A stretch of DNA of 64,000 nt from Anditalea andensis (lineage in GTDB: Bacteria > Bacteroidota > Bacteroidia > Cytophagales > Cyclobacteriaceae), in contig NZ_JMIH01000023.1 in NCBI RefSeq assembly GCF_000714815.1, positions 390,054 through 454,053 on the forward strand, given 5' to 3'. The translations under genes were made by a program, and so were the position numbers. The number at the start of each line of letters is the position of its first letter. The first letter of the stretch is position 1. Positions 19,005 to 28,099 of this stretch are shown here, in pieces. Under the pieces are notes generated by a model, which was not told where the DNA came from, ran no database searches, and saw only the letters and a program-made list of their open reading frames with translations.

Positions 19005-20033
19005 CTATAAAAGCGGCTTAAACTGTTTTAAAAATCTTATGTCGTTTTCAGTAAAAAGTCTTAGGTCTTTAATCTGGTACTTCAGCATAGCGATCCGCTC
19101 TATCCCCATACCAAAAGCAAAGCCAGTAAATTCATCCGGATCTATCCCACAGTTTTCCAAAACATTGGAATCTACCATTCCTGAACCACCTATTTCTACC
19201 CAGCCGGTGCCTTTACAGACATTGCAGCCCTTTCCTCCACATAGCTGGCAGGATATATCTATCTCTGCGCTGGGTTCGGTGAAGGGAAAGTAGGAAGGTC
19301 TAAACCTTACCTTGGTACTTTTGCCGAACATTTCCTTAGCAAAATGATATAGGGTCTGCTTAAGGTCAGAAAATCCTACGTTTCTATCTACATACAATCC
19401 CTCGACTTGGTGAAAGATACAGTGAGCGCGGGCCGAAATCGCCTCATTTCTAAAAACCCTACCGGGAGAAAGGGTTCGGATAGGGGGCTTTTGGTTTTCC
19501 ATCACTCGAACCTGCACAGATGATGTATGTGTTCTTAAAGCAATGTCAGGTTTTTTTTCAATAAAAAACGTATCCTGCATTTCTCTGGCAGGGTGGTTTT
19601 CAGGAAAATTGAGTGCAGTAAAATTATGCCAGTCATCTTCTATCTCTGGTCCCTCAGAAAGATTAAAGCCGATTCTTTCGAATATTTCAATAATTCGCTG
19701 ACGTGTAGCAGTAAGCGGATGGATGCCGCCTACAGGCAATGTAGTAGCGGGCAGTGTCAAGTCTATACCTAACCTCTTATTATCCTTGGTGCCGGAATTC
19801 ACCCCTTCTATCAGCTCTTGAAATTTTGCTTCTGCAGCTTGTTTGACCGCATTCACTTGTAGTCCGTATTCCTTCTTTTGCTCATTTGGAACTTCCTTCA
19901 TAGCCGCAAAAAGGTCACCCACCACTCCCTTTTTATTAATAAAGCGCATCCTATATGCTTCTAACTCTTCTGCATTATTGGCTGTGGATGCTGCTATTTC
20001 TTTATGTAATCTTTCTATATTTTCCTGGTACAT
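19005..20033 (-). CDS. pheS: Phenylalanine-tRNA ligase alpha subunit
   Basis: PheS charges tRNA-Phe together with PheT. The 342-residue product has the N-terminal coiled coil, class II motif 2 (PGRVFRNEAISARAHC, then FHQVEGLYVD) and motif 3 (FGMGIERIAMLKY). A four-cysteine insertion, CQLCGGKGCNVCKGTGW, is present near residue 260, as in many bacterial PheS proteins. I prefer the ATG at 20033 over the TTG four codons upstream, because it fits the promoter at 20059-20090. pheT is not adjacent. Confidence 0.95.
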   Translation of the reverse strand: MYQENIERLHKEIAASTANNAEELEAYRMRFINKKGVVGDLFAAMKEVPNEQKKEYGLQVNAVKQAAEAKFQELIEGVNSGTKDNKRLGIDLTLPATTLPVGGIHPLTATRQRIIEIFERIGFNLSEGPEIEDDWHNFTALNFPENHPAREMQDTFFIEKKPDIALRTHTSSVQVRVMENQKPPIRTLSPGRVFRNEAISARAHCIFHQVEGLYVDRNVGFSDLKQTLYHFAKEMFGKSTKVRFRPSYFPFTEPSAEIDISCQLCGGKGCNVCKGTGWVEIGGSGMVDSNVLENCGIDPDEFTGFAFGMGIERIAMLKYQIKDLRLFTENDIRFLKQFKPLL

Positions 20034-20058
20034 GTGTGATGTCAAATTTTTGGCATTA

Positions 20059-20090
20059 CAAATCTAAAACTTTATCCAAACTATTCACAA
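20059..20090 (-). promoter_or_regulatory. Bacteroidota-type promoter for pheS
   Basis: Read on the minus strand, a TTG at 20090-20088 is followed after 21 bases by TAGATTTG at 20066-20059. This matches the TTG / TAnnTTTG pattern of the phylum and would place the start of transcription about 20 bases before the pheS ATG. Confidence 0.6.
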
Positions 20091-20107
20091 TCTATTTGGC
20101 TTCCCGA

Positions 20108-23100
20108 TTAATCCTCCCAGATTATTTCATCTTCTTTTTTGGGTATTTTTGGCTGCCCCAAGCCTGCTGAACCCTTGAGGCCGGTAAGGGTAGCCTGCCA
20201 CCAATAATTAAAGATAAATCTGTTGGTATCTCTAGGAAGATATATATCAGAGGTGACCATGGTATTGAAAAGTTTACGTGGGTTGTTACTGCGCACAGCA
20301 AATGTGTTGATTACAAATGTAAGTATTCTTTTTCTCCCGACTCCCTTTTCCAGTGTACGCTCATCCAGTAGTTTTACATTGAGGTTATTGTAGCGAAGGG
20401 CCATTTTCCCCACTGCCCGCTCGTCATCCGCGTTTATAGTCCACCGGGCACTTCTTATGATACCGTCTCTTACAGATACAAAAGCATTCGCCTCCAAAAT
20501 CGGATTGATGAGACTTATATCAAATTCTCCAACTTCTGCATTCAGTTGAATTGGAAATCTGCCTGAAAAAAACATCTCCCCATCCAGTTTCAATGGTGCT
20601 TTTTCATTTATAAATCCAGATCCTGCCAAACTCAGTGAGGAAAAAAGATAGTCTTCAGGCCGGGACGTGAGCTGAAAGGGAGCCACAGTCAAGTTAATAC
20701 CTGTAAAAGCTATATTTCCTGGTACCATTCCTTTTTCAGGAAACTCATTGTAGAACACATTCCCCTCATATATGATAAGTGAATCAAGCAGTACATCCAT
20801 TCCTGCATTCATCATCAACTCCTGAGGCATGGGCCTATATTTATCTTCTTTTTTGGGAAACCTTTTGTCCCTGAAAAGATGAGCGCTTGGCTGTGATATA
20901 TGCATTTTTTGCCCTATCAATTTCTTTTCATCTATAAATAAGGCTAAATCAAATCCTTCTAACACCATAAGAGGGATTTTTACAGAGGCTACATCTGTTT
21001 GAAACCCTACTTTTCGGGTATATTGATATTTGCCATAAAGAGGTGTCATTTTCACATTTTCTAAGACCAGATCACTGCCCTTAAGGGTGGCCATTCCTAT
21101 CTTTAAGACATTCATACTGTCCTTCATGATCAATTCATAATCCGGGATAATCACTTCATGATCAGTGCTGAATAAAAACTGTCGGTCAAAACTTTCCCCT
21201 CCGGCTATATCCAGGTCCAGATCCTTAAGGGTAACTGAAATCTGCCTAAATGCCTGAATTTCTCGGCCAGTTCCTTTTTCCTTGATAGCTATGGCTCCAT
21301 TATTAATCTTAAATCTATCTAATTGTAGCCGTGAAACTATATTTTGTACTATCTTATCAGGATCCTTCGGAGGCTGATCCTTTACTCCCTGATCGATGTA
21401 AACTTGTATATCGGGATTCTGTAGCAGCATATCGATTATAATCACTTCACCAGTCTGCTGAATATCCCGTAGTGATTGTGTATTGATGGCCACCTTTGGA
21501 ATATTTGCCCTGATCACAGGAGACCCAGGATTCCCGTTTATATTATTGGGCACAAGTGATAAATCGGTGAATACAAGTTCATCACCTTTTGAATTAAGCT
21601 CCACTTTGGAAAAATTCACGCTATGGATACTATCTCGTAATATCAATGAAAAGTCATCCACTTCCAAGGCTAAATTGCCAAAGAAAGCAGCTATATCCCC
21701 CTGAGCCAGTATAGTAGAATCTAGGAGAAAATCGTAAAATGTAATATTTATACCTGAATTGATCAGATCTCTATTCACTCCCCTCTCTTGAAATGATACA
21801 TTGATATTCGAATCCTCTGCTTCTACAGTATCTATTTTGACTATCTCAATGGTTTTGGGCAAATTCCTACCTCTATCTTTCCTTTCATTTACAGCACCTG
21901 TACCTTCCTCGTCCCTATTAATGGATAGCCGCACATCTGAACCACTGAGCTTTACTTTACGCAAAGCTAATGTATTGTCAAAAATAAAGGACTCCAAGTC
22001 TACCCCAGTGAAACTCATCGAAGGGATATCTGCACTGATAGAAACCTTAGTATCAAGATTCTTTTTGGGCCTGAGTCTCACGTTAGATGTAAATATTTCT
22101 TCTCTTGCTGAATTGAACCTAATCCTGTCAGCCACTATTGTATATTTCCCCTCTGCTAGGTTAAATACATAATTATCCAAACCAATGTCCAGCTCCTCAG
22201 CAAAAAATGTTTGAAAATCTTCGTCACTGCTATGTTCATCAAGGTAGAAATTTTTTACACTTATGGATACATTATCTTCCGCAAATGTCCTGATCTTATC
22301 CTCTCCCAAATTTTCATAAGCTAAGGTACCACTGTTTAAACTAAGGGAATCCACCCTAATATGGGTAAAGTAGGAAGTAAGTAAATTATAGATGTCCCCT
22401 CGTTCAATTTTCACATCTGCAGCATCTTCTCTCCTTTTACGGTATTGGTTAATGTTAATCACCGGCGAAGGCACCTCTATATGACGCACACTTAACATCC
22501 CCTGAAAATATGCCGCAGGTATATCTACCCCCCTGGCATAAAATTCAGGAATTTCAATATCAAGCACCCCACTTTTTCCATACCTGTCCAGTGTAGTCTG
22601 TATATTATTGGGATCAGCCGGTCTGAATCTAAAGTTGCTTATCTGAAGATAGTCCACTTTAGTATCCACAAATATCCTATCTGCAGTAAATAAGTGGAGG
22701 TTATCCGATAGCTTAAGGGCATAATCCTGTATTTCCAGCTGTAGCTCCTCCGCCAAAAAAATTCGGGATGTCTGATCTTCATTTATCCTATCATCTAGTC
22801 TGAAGTTTTCTAATACAAAACTGATTTTACCAAATGAAAGGCTATCCTGTCTGGCACGAAGGTGATTGTCCAACACCAGTGTACCCTCTTTCATTTCCAG
22901 ACGCTCCACATATATCGCGGTAAGAAAATCACGTGTCAAATCTTGTATAGAACTGGAGGTTAGCTCCTCATCATTATCACCTGCCCTCACATCTCTCAGT
23001 ACCACGGACGGTTCCACCAGTACCATTTCTTTGATATCAACTATATTTTGGTTATATATTTTTTTCAAATTGGCCTCTGTTATGGCCAGTGATGGAGCTT

Positions 23101-24445
23101 GGATCTCAAACAAAGTAATATCTGGTACATCATCAGAGGTAATAATAGGCTCTATTTCCACCCCGGTAATCTCTATTTTATCCTCTAGAGAGGATAAAAA
23201 CACTGTTTGCCCGGTCACCCAGTGGATTCCGTCAGCTAGAGCAATCCTGACATTGGATATATCCACTGTTGCATTCTGGGCATGAAAAAACTGGTCTCTT
23301 TTCTTGTTTAAGTCAGGCCCTATATAGACCTGTTCCATTCTGAAATTTATGGATTCAGCTTCTATCCTTCCTCTATTTGGATCTTTAATGCTTCTCTGAA
23401 GGTATTTCCCACCATTGATATCAAGCCTTTCTATCTGGATAGATGCCAGGATATCCCTTATAAGCGGGTATAGATCATAGCCCACAGCTGAGTCATCTTG
23501 CCTTGGCTCCGGCTCCGAAAACACAGAAAAAGTAGGACTGTCCAGCCTAAGGGACCCCACATCTACCTCAGATGTATAAAAGACCTTTTCTATATCAGCA
23601 TCTGTAAGTTCCAGCCTGTCAAGGTTGATTTCATAGTAAGTGTCTGAGGGGAGCGTCACATCTGGTACGAGTCTTACCCGCTCGCCCCGTATAAACTCAT
23701 CTATAGAGGATACATGCACACTCCCTGCTTTGACTGTATGGATACTGTCTGCAAGTAGCAGCTCAAAATTGTCCATCCTAAATTCAAATCCTTCTGCATT
23801 GAATGGTCTAGCGGTCTCTCTTTGTATAAATAGGTTGATATTTTTAATATATATATGAGTATGCTCCCCCTTTATTGCCTGTTGACTTATAAAGTTTCTC
23901 AAAAGCAAATCTGCATCATCAATGTATAGATTTTTTACTAATATTTCTTCTATGTTATCACCTATTGATCTCCGTATCTCCGTCTCCAACATGCGCAACG
24001 GGGATTCCCTTAGTTCATTGGTGTCAAGTTCCTCCAGACGAGACTGCACCATCGGTTCTCTAAACCGTATCTGTCCTAAAACTAATGTCTTATCTGAAAA
24101 CCGATAATTGATCCCTTTGATGGAAAACTGCGGAATTTCAATATGATAATAAGGCACATCTCCCTGTGCTATCTGAGCAGCATCGGTAGGTACCAATTCA
24201 AAACCCTCCACATAAAAACCTCTTTCTAAAAGCGATAGATAAAAACGGTCAAAATCTACGGTATACTTCCCGCCGGAATTTTGTTCTACTTTATTCTGGA
24301 TATAACCCCTTAAAAGAATATCCGAGGCAAAATATACGGCTATCTGCAGAAATACCACCACAAATACAAATATGCCCATATAACGAAGCACGATTCGCTG
24401 GCGAGCAGTCACTCTTAATTTATATCTGGTGTTTTTTTCGGTCAT
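20108..24445 (-). CDS. Very large AsmA/DUF748-like envelope protein with seven internal repeats
   Basis: AsmA-like proteins are anchored in the inner membrane and span the periplasm; several relatives form hydrophobic grooves that move lipids. The 1445-residue product has one membrane helix (about 19-45). Seven degenerate units follow, starting near residues 61, 233, 405, 581, 765, 938 and 1109, a spacing of 171-184. Units 2 to 7 each begin with a DS/DG/DN-I/L/M-H-like segment (DSIHTVKAG, DGIHWVTG, DNLHLFTAD, DSIHSVNFS, DSMNVLKIG; unit 5 is more diverged). Each continues with a G-V/F-D-L/I strand, a PxxxI segment and a helix leading to a LxLDxG strand. The end (about 1280-1420) resembles the conserved C-terminal domain of AsmA-like proteins. 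A lipid-bridge role is inference. Confidence 0.75.
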   Translation of the reverse strand: MTEKNTRYKLRVTARQRIVLRYMGIFVFVVVFLQIAVYFASDILLRGYIQNKVEQNSGGKYTVDFDRFYLSLLERGFYVEGFELVPTDAAQIAQGDVPYYHIEIPQFSIKGINYRFSDKTLVLGQIRFREPMVQSRLEELDTNELRESPLRMLETEIRRSIGDNIEEILVKNLYIDDADLLLRNFISQQAIKGEHTHIYIKNINLFIQRETARPFNAEGFEFRMDNFELLLADSIHTVKAGSVHVSSIDEFIRGERVRLVPDVTLPSDTYYEINLDRLELTDADIEKVFYTSEVDVGSLRLDSPTFSVFSEPEPRQDDSAVGYDLYPLIRDILASIQIERLDINGGKYLQRSIKDPNRGRIEAESINFRMEQVYIGPDLNKKRDQFFHAQNATVDISNVRIALADGIHWVTGQTVFLSSLEDKIEITGVEIEPIITSDDVPDITLFEIQAPSLAITEANLKKIYNQNIVDIKEMVLVEPSVVLRDVRAGDNDEELTSSSIQDLTRDFLTAIYVERLEMKEGTLVLDNHLRARQDSLSFGKISFVLENFRLDDRINEDQTSRIFLAEELQLEIQDYALKLSDNLHLFTADRIFVDTKVDYLQISNFRFRPADPNNIQTTLDRYGKSGVLDIEIPEFYARGVDIPAAYFQGMLSVRHIEVPSPVININQYRKRREDAADVKIERGDIYNLLTSYFTHIRVDSLSLNSGTLAYENLGEDKIRTFAEDNVSISVKNFYLDEHSSDEDFQTFFAEELDIGLDNYVFNLAEGKYTIVADRIRFNSAREEIFTSNVRLRPKKNLDTKVSISADIPSMSFTGVDLESFIFDNTLALRKVKLSGSDVRLSINRDEEGTGAVNERKDRGRNLPKTIEIVKIDTVEAEDSNINVSFQERGVNRDLINSGINITFYDFLLDSTILAQGDIAAFFGNLALEVDDFSLILRDSIHSVNFSKVELNSKGDELVFTDLSLVPNNINGNPGSPVIRANIPKVAINTQSLRDIQQTGEVIIIDMLLQNPDIQVYIDQGVKDQPPKDPDKIVQNIVSRLQLDRFKINNGAIAIKEKGTGREIQAFRQISVTLKDLDLDIAGGESFDRQFLFSTDHEVIIPDYELIMKDSMNVLKIGMATLKGSDLVLENVKMTPLYGKYQYTRKVGFQTDVASVKIPLMVLEGFDLALFIDEKKLIGQKMHISQPSAHLFRDKRFPKKEDKYRPMPQELMMNAGMDVLLDSLIIYEGNVFYNEFPEKGMVPGNIAFTGINLTVAPFQLTSRPEDYLFSSLSLAGSGFINEKAPLKLDGEMFFSGRFPIQLNAEVGEFDISLINPILEANAFVSVRDGIIRSARWTINADDERAVGKMALRYNNLNVKLLDERTLEKGVGRKRILTFVINTFAVRSNNPRKLFNTMVTSDIYLPRDTNRFIFNYWWQATLTGLKGSAGLGQPKIPKKEDEIIWED

Positions 24446-24840
24446 GCTACTTCAAAGATCAGCAAAATAAAATATATCTAGCTATAATCATTCATATAGG
24501 AGGATTTTATGAGCCTTTTTAACGAATAATTAAATTGATAAGTTCTGAGATGTAAAACATGTGAAAAATTATTTTTTCAAAGCCAATATACCTTTATTAC
24601 CCATTTTTCAACTACTTATAGGATATAAGCCACCCACACACACTACTTATAAGAGTAATCTTCAGAATGCTAAACCAGTTGACCTATTAAAATCTTTTTT
24701 TATTGACCCAAGATAATGCTAATAGGATAAAAATAAATGGTAAAAAAACCCTACGACAATCTTCAGAAATCTGCACCTCTCTTATCAATTTAACTTCCCA
24801 AAAATATTTACGGATAAGAAATATTTAATACTATAAAAGT

Positions 24841-24869
24841 AAAAAAGCTATGAGATAAAATCTCATAGC
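24841..24869 (-). terminator. Intrinsic terminator of the tRNA-like RNA
   Basis: Read on the minus strand, a perfect 10-base-pair stem (GCTATGAGAT with its complement, loop of three) is followed by six T. No minus-strand protein gene ends nearby, so it most likely ends the RNA encoded at 24905-25009. Confidence 0.85.
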
Positions 24870-24904
24870 CTTAGTCAATTAACAATAAACCCAAAATAAC
24901 CTGT

Positions 24905-24980
24905 TGTAAGAAAAGGATTCGAACCTTAAAAAGACCTCCTGTCTTTGTCACCAGTTGACCGCCCTTGCAGACTTCTTACA
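24905..24980 (-). ncRNA. tRNA-like element with canonical acceptor and T arm but abnormal D/anticodon region
   Basis: On the minus strand the ends pair as a 7-base acceptor (TGTAAGA at the 5' end, TCTTACA at the 3' end). A T arm with loop TTCGAAT sits next to the 3' acceptor strand, as in a tRNA. The middle does not fold as a normal tRNA. A short GTCA-ACTGG-TGAC hairpin stands where the D arm is expected. A 17-base AAAGA-(7)-TCTTT arm has loop CAGGAGG, which lacks the U33 of real anticodon loops. Extra bases lie between the acceptor and the first hairpin. It is therefore either a decayed tRNA or a tRNA-like domain of a small RNA. The dedicated terminator and an upstream promoter-like element argue for transcription. 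Confidence 0.6.
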
Positions 24981-25022
24981 TCAAATCAGCATTTTTTAAC
25001 TCGATTTGATATTACAAATATA
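24981..25022 (-). promoter_or_regulatory. Promoter element and leader hairpin upstream of the tRNA-like RNA
   Basis: On the minus strand TATATTTG (25022-25015) matches TAnnTTTG. It is followed by a hairpin with stem ATCAAATC/GATTTGAT and a 15-base loop, ending directly at the tRNA-like acceptor. No clear -33 TTG was found at the right distance. Confidence 0.45.
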
Positions 25023-25262
25023 AAGTATAGATCTATTAATTTAAAATAAAATAAATAATTTAAAGAAAATTTACATAATCGTCAAAGGAAATCGAAGTCA
25101 CTTAGCAAATATGCAAAAACACATCCTGTGTATATACACTTTTTGAAAACTCTTTAATGCCATTCGAGTGTTATTTTGTCAAATTTTCAATAAAGAGGTA
25201 AGAATCCTTTCAATTATTGCGTGAATATTGATAAAAATTTATTAACACCTAATAATCTATGG

Positions 25263-26306
25263 TCAATCTTCATATTGTACATAGTCCACCCATTTGGACA
25301 TAACTTCTTGGAAATCATTGGGCCATGGGGCTTCAAAATATAAATGTTCGCCCGATACCGGATGGACAAACCCTAATGATTTGGCATGAAGCGCCTGCCT
25401 GGGGATGATTTCAAAACAATTTTTTATAAATGATTTATATTTGGCAAACTGCGTCCCTCGCCTTACCTTATCACCTCCATACATCGCATCATTAAATAAC
25501 GGATGGTTTAAATGTTTCATATGGGCCCTGATCTGATGAGTTCTGCCCGTCTCCAACCTGCACTGTATCAATGAGACATACCGAAGCCTTTGAATTACCT
25601 CCCAGTGTGTGATCGCATTTTTGCCCTGGTCCCCTTCCGGAAAAGTATCCATGATTTTTCTGTTTTTGGCGCTTCTTCCCACATGTGCATTCACAGTGCC
25701 TCTGTCCTCTACTGGTTCGCCCCAAACCAAAGCCTCATAAGTTCTTTTAATGGTATGGTCAAAAAACTGTTTGGCCAAACCGGTCATAGCTACTTCAGCC
25801 TTCGCCACTACCAGTAGTCCACTAGTGTCTTTATCTATTCTGTGTACCAGTCCGGGCCTTCCAGAATTGCCTGGCAGCTCCGGCAGCTTGCTGAAATGAT
25901 AAGCAAGAGCATTGACAAGGGTACCTGTCCAATTGCCATGAGCGGGATGGACCACCATGCCGGGCGGCTTGTTAACTACAAGTAAGTAATCGTCTTCAAA
26001 AATTATTTCCAAAGGAATATCTTCAGGTACTACTTCCGACTCTCGGGGCGGATGTTCCAGTAAAACGGTGATCACATCCCCTGGCTTTATTTTATAGTTG
26101 CTTTTAATATTAGCCCCATTTACTTTGATATAACCGTCATCAATAGCTGACTGTACTTTATTTCTGGTGGCATTGGCTATTTTGTCAGTCACAAATTTAT
26201 CTATTCTAATAGCTGCCTGTCCTTTGTCAACTGCTATGCGGTAATGCTCATAAAGATCCACATCCCCGTCATCAAATATTTCTTCTTCCTGAAATTCATC
26301 TTTCAT
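25263..26306 (-). CDS. RluD-family ribosomal RNA pseudouridine synthase
   Basis: This is a pseudouridine synthase of the RluA/RluD family, expected to act on 23S rRNA. The 347-residue product (from the ATG at 26306) has an S4 RNA-binding domain at about residues 30-95 (IRIDKFVTDKI, DGYIKVNG). The catalytic domain has the motif HRIDKDTSGLLVVAK with the essential Asp, then GRTHQIRAHMKHL. The longer frame from 26351 adds 15 residues without family support. It is divergent from the PLP enzyme gene. RluD is the closest match, but the exact target uridine is not proved. Confidence 0.92.
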   Translation of the reverse strand: MKDEFQEEEIFDDGDVDLYEHYRIAVDKGQAAIRIDKFVTDKIANATRNKVQSAIDDGYIKVNGANIKSNYKIKPGDVITVLLEHPPRESEVVPEDIPLEIIFEDDYLLVVNKPPGMVVHPAHGNWTGTLVNALAYHFSKLPELPGNSGRPGLVHRIDKDTSGLLVVAKAEVAMTGLAKQFFDHTIKRTYEALVWGEPVEDRGTVNAHVGRSAKNRKIMDTFPEGDQGKNAITHWEVIQRLRYVSLIQCRLETGRTHQIRAHMKHLNHPLFNDAMYGGDKVRRGTQFAKYKSFIKNCFEIIPRQALHAKSLGFVHPVSGEHLYFEAPWPNDFQEVMSKWVDYVQYED

Positions 26307-26369
26307 CCTGCAAAAGTACAAGCTAATGCTAAGAATTTGATAATTTCGCAATAAAACTATTATGTTGCT

Positions 26370-27281
26370 TTGTTAGAAAAACCAAATATCTCCTATACCC
26401 GTGTTTCAGCTCCTGTTCTGGAGCGAAAAAATATCCAGCTCATCGTGAAACGATTGGACCTGATCCATCCCTTGATTTCTGGAAATAAATTTTTCAAGCT
26501 AAAGTATAATATGAAATCAGCCCAAAAGGCCGGTTATAAGCAGCTGTTGACATTTGGTGGTGCCTACAGCAATCACATACATGCAGCTGCTGCTGCTGCC
26601 AAGATAGACGGGCTGTCCATAATAGGTGTCATCAGAGGTGAAAAAACACTTCCCCTAAATCCAACTCTTCAAATGGCCCAGGATTCTGGTATGAAAATAC
26701 ATTATGTATCAAGATCGGAATACAGAAATAAAGCTGAACCTGAATTTATCACCCAGCTTCAGAATCTGCATGGAGATTTTTATCTTATTCCGGAAGGCGG
26801 AACAAATTCATTGGCCATCGAGGGCACCAAAGAGATTTTACAGGGCGAAGATTTTGATGCTGACATTATCACATGCAGTATAGGGACAGGGGGTACATTG
26901 GCAGGAATAGTCACCTCTGCAAAGGAAGGTCAAAAAATATGGGGCTTCTCTTCATTAAAAGGATCATTCATTTTAAAGGAATTCGAAGGATTATTGACTA
27001 AGGAAAACCTATCTCCTACAGCTGATTATGAAATTTTTACCAATTATCATTTTGGAGGATACGGTAAACACAAACCTGAACTGCTCTCTTTTATAAGGGA
27101 TTTTTATGACAATACAGGAATTCCCCTGGACCCCATATATACCGGAAAAATGATGTATGGTGTTTTTGATAAAGTAGATCAAATTCAAGAAGGAACGAAA
27201 ATCTTATGCCTTCATACCGGAGGCCTTCAGGGCATTACCGGCTTTAACAGCAGGTATGGTACAGACTTACCGCTTAAATAG
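26370..27281 (+). CDS. PLP enzyme of the ACC deaminase / D-cysteine desulfhydrase family
   Basis: This family uses pyridoxal phosphate to open 1-aminocyclopropane-1-carboxylate or to remove sulfide from D-cysteine. The 303-residue product has the PLP lysine in ISGNKFFKLKYN (Lys40), the FGGAYSNHIHA motif that holds the substrate carboxylate, and the glycine-rich cofactor loop CSIGTGGTLAGIV. The start is a TTG at 26370, because an ATG eight bases upstream is in another frame and ends at once. Which substrate is used cannot be decided; D-cysteine desulfhydrase is more common in bacteria of this type. Confidence 0.87.
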   Translation: MLEKPNISYTRVSAPVLERKNIQLIVKRLDLIHPLISGNKFFKLKYNMKSAQKAGYKQLLTFGGAYSNHIHAAAAAAKIDGLSIIGVIRGEKTLPLNPTLQMAQDSGMKIHYVSRSEYRNKAEPEFITQLQNLHGDFYLIPEGGTNSLAIEGTKEILQGEDFDADIITCSIGTGGTLAGIVTSAKEGQKIWGFSSLKGSFILKEFEGLLTKENLSPTADYEIFTNYHFGGYGKHKPELLSFIRDFYDNTGIPLDPIYTGKMMYGVFDKVDQIQEGTKILCLHTGGLQGITGFNSRYGTDLPLK

Positions 27282-27310
27282 CCGCAATGTAATCATATAA
27301 GGCAAGGCTT

Positions 27311-27961
27311 TTAATCCTCCCTTCTCAGGTCACCCCTTTTGATACTGCGGATAAAGTCCCTCCATGCAAATGGATTAAGTAATGGCAAAGAGCGGGGACC
27401 ATGACGGTCCTGTAGCTGCATCAACTGTTGGTTTTGAAATCCTCTAAAATTTTCATTCCCTGATGCCGGCATCTCCTCTGCCCACCTGAGCAATAATTGT
27501 GGACTTAAATTCCCCCTGCCCAATGTGATTTCATCATCTAAATTAATAGCTAGCACTGCCGCTTTAAACTCTTCTTCTGTAGGATAGGGCATTACTTCTA
27601 TTTCCCCTAAGGTAAATTCATCTTCAGCCATGGTCAGTACCAGACTGACTTTATCATCACGGGCCTGGTCTGGTATGACATATGATTGCCTTTGAAGCCC
27701 AATAAAAGAAAACACTACACTGTCTCCTGCTGCTACGGGCATGGAAAAATATCCAAATTGATTACTAGTGGTGCCTCTACCCTTCCTGGGGACATAGATA
27801 TTCACTCCTGGAATAGCATCAGTACTGTCTGCATTTAGAATGATACCAGAGAGCTGAAGGATTTTTCTTTCCGGTGCATCCTGTGCTACCCCCTCCTGTA
27901 TAGAAAAGAAAAAGCCTGCCGTCACCAACAAAATAGCTATATATAAGTTTTTAATCTCCAA
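27311..27961 (-). CDS. Carboxypeptidase-regulatory-like domain protein, exported
   Basis: The 216-residue product has a signal peptide ending near GVAQ (residue 27). A beta-sandwich of the carboxypeptidase D regulatory-like type follows at about 34-120 (LSGIILNADSTDAIPGVNIYV, RGTTSNQFGYFSM, FSFIGLQRQSYVI), a module common in outer-membrane proteins of this phylum. The C-terminal half has no recognised domain. It stands alone and is convergent with the PLP enzyme gene. Its function is unknown. Confidence 0.8.
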   Translation of the reverse strand: MEIKNLYIAILLVTAGFFFSIQEGVAQDAPERKILQLSGIILNADSTDAIPGVNIYVPRKGRGTTSNQFGYFSMPVAAGDSVVFSFIGLQRQSYVIPDQARDDKVSLVLTMAEDEFTLGEIEVMPYPTEEEFKAAVLAINLDDEITLGRGNLSPQLLLRWAEEMPASGNENFRGFQNQQLMQLQDRHGPRSLPLLNPFAWRDFIRSIKRGDLRRED

Positions 27962-28014
27962 GATTATAATAGTTTAATTTATCAACTCAAAAAACAGGCT
28001 ATAGGTTTCTCTGA

Positions 28015-28022
28015 TATCTTTG
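28015..28022 (+). promoter_or_regulatory. -7 promoter element upstream of the ArsR-family gene
   Basis: TATCTTTG matches the TAnnTTTG element, about 78 bases before the ArsR-family ATG. No matching TTG was found upstream at the usual distance. Confidence 0.35.
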
Positions 28023-28099
28023 AATTAGTTTGCTATATTACTCTATTTTAAAATGATTTGCTTAATTTAAAAGCAAAAATATTCGTTAATTTTATTTAA

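Larger units (their letters stand above)
24446..25262. other. 817-base gene-free region holding a tRNA-like RNA
   Basis: No protein gene is supported here. The right half contains a minus-strand promoter-like element, a hairpin, a tRNA-like fold and a terminator, listed separately. The left part (24446-24840) is AT-rich. It shares the 10-mer CCAGTTGACC (24687-24696) with the tRNA-like element and may include a second, more decayed fragment. Confidence 0.5.

Noticed and set aside
22866..23285. Plus-strand 139-codon frame inside the AsmA-like gene
   Set aside because: It is a low-complexity Ser/Thr-rich shadow of the 1445-residue gene on the opposite strand.
24498..24529. Strong Shine-Dalgarno-like AGGAGG followed by a six-codon frame (plus strand)
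   Set aside because: Bacteroidota rarely depend on such sites, the frame is only six codons, and nothing follows it. Most likely chance.
24905..24980. Reading the element as a normal tRNA-Ser(GGA) or tRNA-Val(GAC)
   Set aside because: Neither anticodon placement gives a proper 7-base loop with U33 together with D and variable arms of normal size. A serine tRNA would also need a long variable arm.
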